Assembly: GCF_040802235.1 (NCBI RefSeq) | Contig: NC_133158.1 | Coordinates: 40,056,001 to 40,120,000, forward strand | Length of the DNA stretch: 64,000 bases | Direction of reading: 5' to 3' | Source: Manis javanica | Taxonomy: Eukaryota > Chordata > Mammalia > Pholidota > Manidae | In this document: positions 62,306 to 64,000 of the stretch, piece by piece | Layout of the letters: the number at the start of each line of letters is the position of its first letter | How positions within the stretch are numbered: the stretch's first letter is position 1 | Made by a program: the position numbers and the translations under genes | The notes under the pieces: model-generated | Seen by the model: only the letters and a program-made list of their open reading frames with translations | What the model was told of the DNA's origin: nothing | The model's database searches: none

Positions 62306-64000
62306 GTAAATGCAAAATTTATAGATTCCTTTATCGCTCTTTGTAACTGGTTAAGTGATGTGTGTTATACATTTTATTCCTTGCTGTTTGCGTGAACTAC
62401 ATGTTTAACCAAAGCACTGTCCACCTAAACTGAAATGAGTCATTTGACATTTTGCTAAGTTATGGCTCATACCATTTCTATCTGGTGTTACCAACTGCTT
62501 TTGCATTAAAAGGTGAGTTTTTAAAATAATTTTTTTCTATGACAATATTCTGAAGCATCTGGAGATGCTTACTTAAGCTTGTCCAGATGTGAGATGGCAA
62601 ACCAATCCAGAAAGACCTCACATCAGCAAGTCTAGTACAGCACCAGTAGGTGTCTGCCGCGTTCCGGCAAGTTGTTCCCTGCCTGCCCTCCTGCTGTCCT
62701 CATGCTGGGTTTTAACCTGCAGCATCTCCCGGAAGAGGTAACTGGACTTAAAACACGCATTCACAAGTTAATTAGTGTTCCAGATTTAAAATACTTAATT
62801 GATATGTGCACTTATTTGATTTAGTTCATTAATCAATCTTAGAAAACTGCTTATGTAATTACAGAAAGTATTCTGGCCTTTCAGAAATTAGTTTTGAAGG
62901 ATACAGCTTCCTTTCTAATGCTCATTAAAAATTTTTTCATCGTACATGGGATTAATTTGCCTCCGAATCCTTAGCACATTCCTTGCCAGAGTGAAAAGGC
63001 ACAGAAGGACAGGTATGAACTGAAACTGCAGGAAGGCTATAGCTTCCCGACCAGAGCTGGAAATTTCATCTTCTTTAAAAAACAAATATTTCCTGGATTT
63101 ATGGAATAATTTGGTTATCCTACCTTTTAAGGGCAGTTTGTATACACAGTTAATATTTTTAGAACTCTAAAGGTCATGACAAAATAGGATCTTAATTTCA
63201 AAAAGGGTAATTAAAAAGTGTTCAGTCTTGCCTTTAAGTCTATCAAGCTTTTTAAAAAATAAGAAGCGATCCCGTTTTCCTGGTTAGTTCTCGTGGCCAC
63301 AGGCCTCATGGTCATACAGAGCTTCAGGACACTGTCGGCAGGGCTGTATTCAAAGACCTACGGCTAGCTTCGGGAAACCCACAGGAAGTCTTTTAAGTAA
63401 CCAAAATATTATTTACAATTGTAAACCAATTTACAAGCACCCCAATGTGGTGGCTCAAGGCTCTATTTCTACCACATGATGTAAAAGTAGATTCTCGTAT
63501 GTGAAGTAAGTGATGGAATTGGGAAAATGCTCACTAGCTCTACCCGTGGGGGTGCTTAACGTGACAGGAAGTCTAGGCGGCTGGCTGCCAGTCCTGCAGT
63601 TAAAGCTCTCAGATTTCCGGGGCCATCATCACTCCGCCAAGAAGGACGGAGTGACCCTAGTCTAAACACACCCATGGGTGAGCGGGCTGGGCTCCGTGGC
63701 AGAGATGCGGAGACGGATGGCCTTTCCCTGCAGACTCATTTCTCCCACATAGTGACACACACACCACTTTTCCCAGTTGACAAAGCTGATGGAATGGACA
63801 CTAAATTTTCATTTATAACATCCTCCAGCAAAAGCTCGATAGGTTACTCCTTTCGGTGCTCAAAGGAAACAAAGATTCAAAAGAGCAGAGCAGACAGAGT
63901 TGAGGCCAACAAATGAGCGAGAACATTATCGAGCACATGGCTGCTCACATCCTGATGCTGCTGCCACACGATCATCAGGGCGGAGACCAGATCAGTATGA
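62257..64000 (-). other. Intron upstream of the ADARB1 dsRBD exon (partial)
   Basis: About 1.7 kb of AT-rich sequence, free of recognisable transposons apart from short AT tracts. Its first kilobase contains the self-editing acceptor and candidate pairing partners on the same strand. I looked for the initiator exon (a short reading frame beginning Met-Asp-Ile-Glu-Asp) on the minus strand here and did not find it. No other gene is seen. Confidence 0.7.

Noticed and set aside
62257..64000. ADARB1 initiator exon
   Set aside because: No minus-strand frame starting Met-Asp-Ile-Glu-Asp with a donor was found; it should lie outside the window.
1..64000. CRISPR array, tRNA, rRNA, operon or prokaryotic system
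   Set aside because: No regularly spaced direct repeats, no cloverleaf recognised, and spliced mammalian exons with L1/MIR/LTR content show this is a mammalian chromosome.

Overview
This is mammalian nuclear DNA. It holds the 3' two thirds of one protein-coding gene, on the minus strand: ADARB1 (ADAR2), the adenosine-to-inosine editor of double-stranded RNA. It was recognised from near-verbatim agreement of the translated exons with the remembered ADAR2 protein. Eight coding exons lie between 62256 and 23832. Together they encode 691 residues plus the stop. If the missing upstream start exon adds about ten residues, as in human, the product is about 701 residues, the size of the human isoform without the Alu-derived cassette. 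There is no Alu, B1, carnivore SINEC, horse ERE or ruminant Bov-tA/BovB element that I can recognise. The host is therefore a placental mammal that is probably not a primate, rodent, dog or cat, horse or cow. I cannot name it more closely.

Layout, left to right. 1-20350 is intergenic DNA downstream of the gene. It has GC-rich unique sequence, a MIR, an old L1 tail (5815-6600), a nearly full-length L1 on the minus strand (11020-17430) and a probable solo LTR (about 17821-18164). 20350-23831 is the probable ADARB1 3' untranslated region. 23832-62256 holds the exons. The 20.3-kb intron between the seventh and sixth exons here (24970-45291) carries an old plus-strand L1, split by a younger L1 with a 13-bp target-site duplication, and a 168-bp local duplication. 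The 9.2-kb intron 45474-54647 carries an L1 mosaic broken by two LTRs of one family, one of which holds a further LTR. 62257-64000 is the intron upstream of the double-stranded-RNA-binding exon.

How it works together. The first exon here encodes a basic nuclear-localisation region and two dsRNA-binding domains. The next seven encode the deaminase domain, with His, Glu and two Cys of the zinc site on three separate exons. Upstream of the first exon the sequence keeps the known ADAR2 self-editing switch. An AA dinucleotide sits exactly 47 nt before the normal splice acceptor, and editing it to AI makes a new acceptor and a frameshifting 47-nt insert. One intron uses a GC rather than GT donor.

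I found no undescribed system. The best leads are the conserved autoediting switch with candidate pairing partners, the GC-AG intron, and the nested transposon histories. All homology calls are from memory of protein and repeat families; no searches were run.
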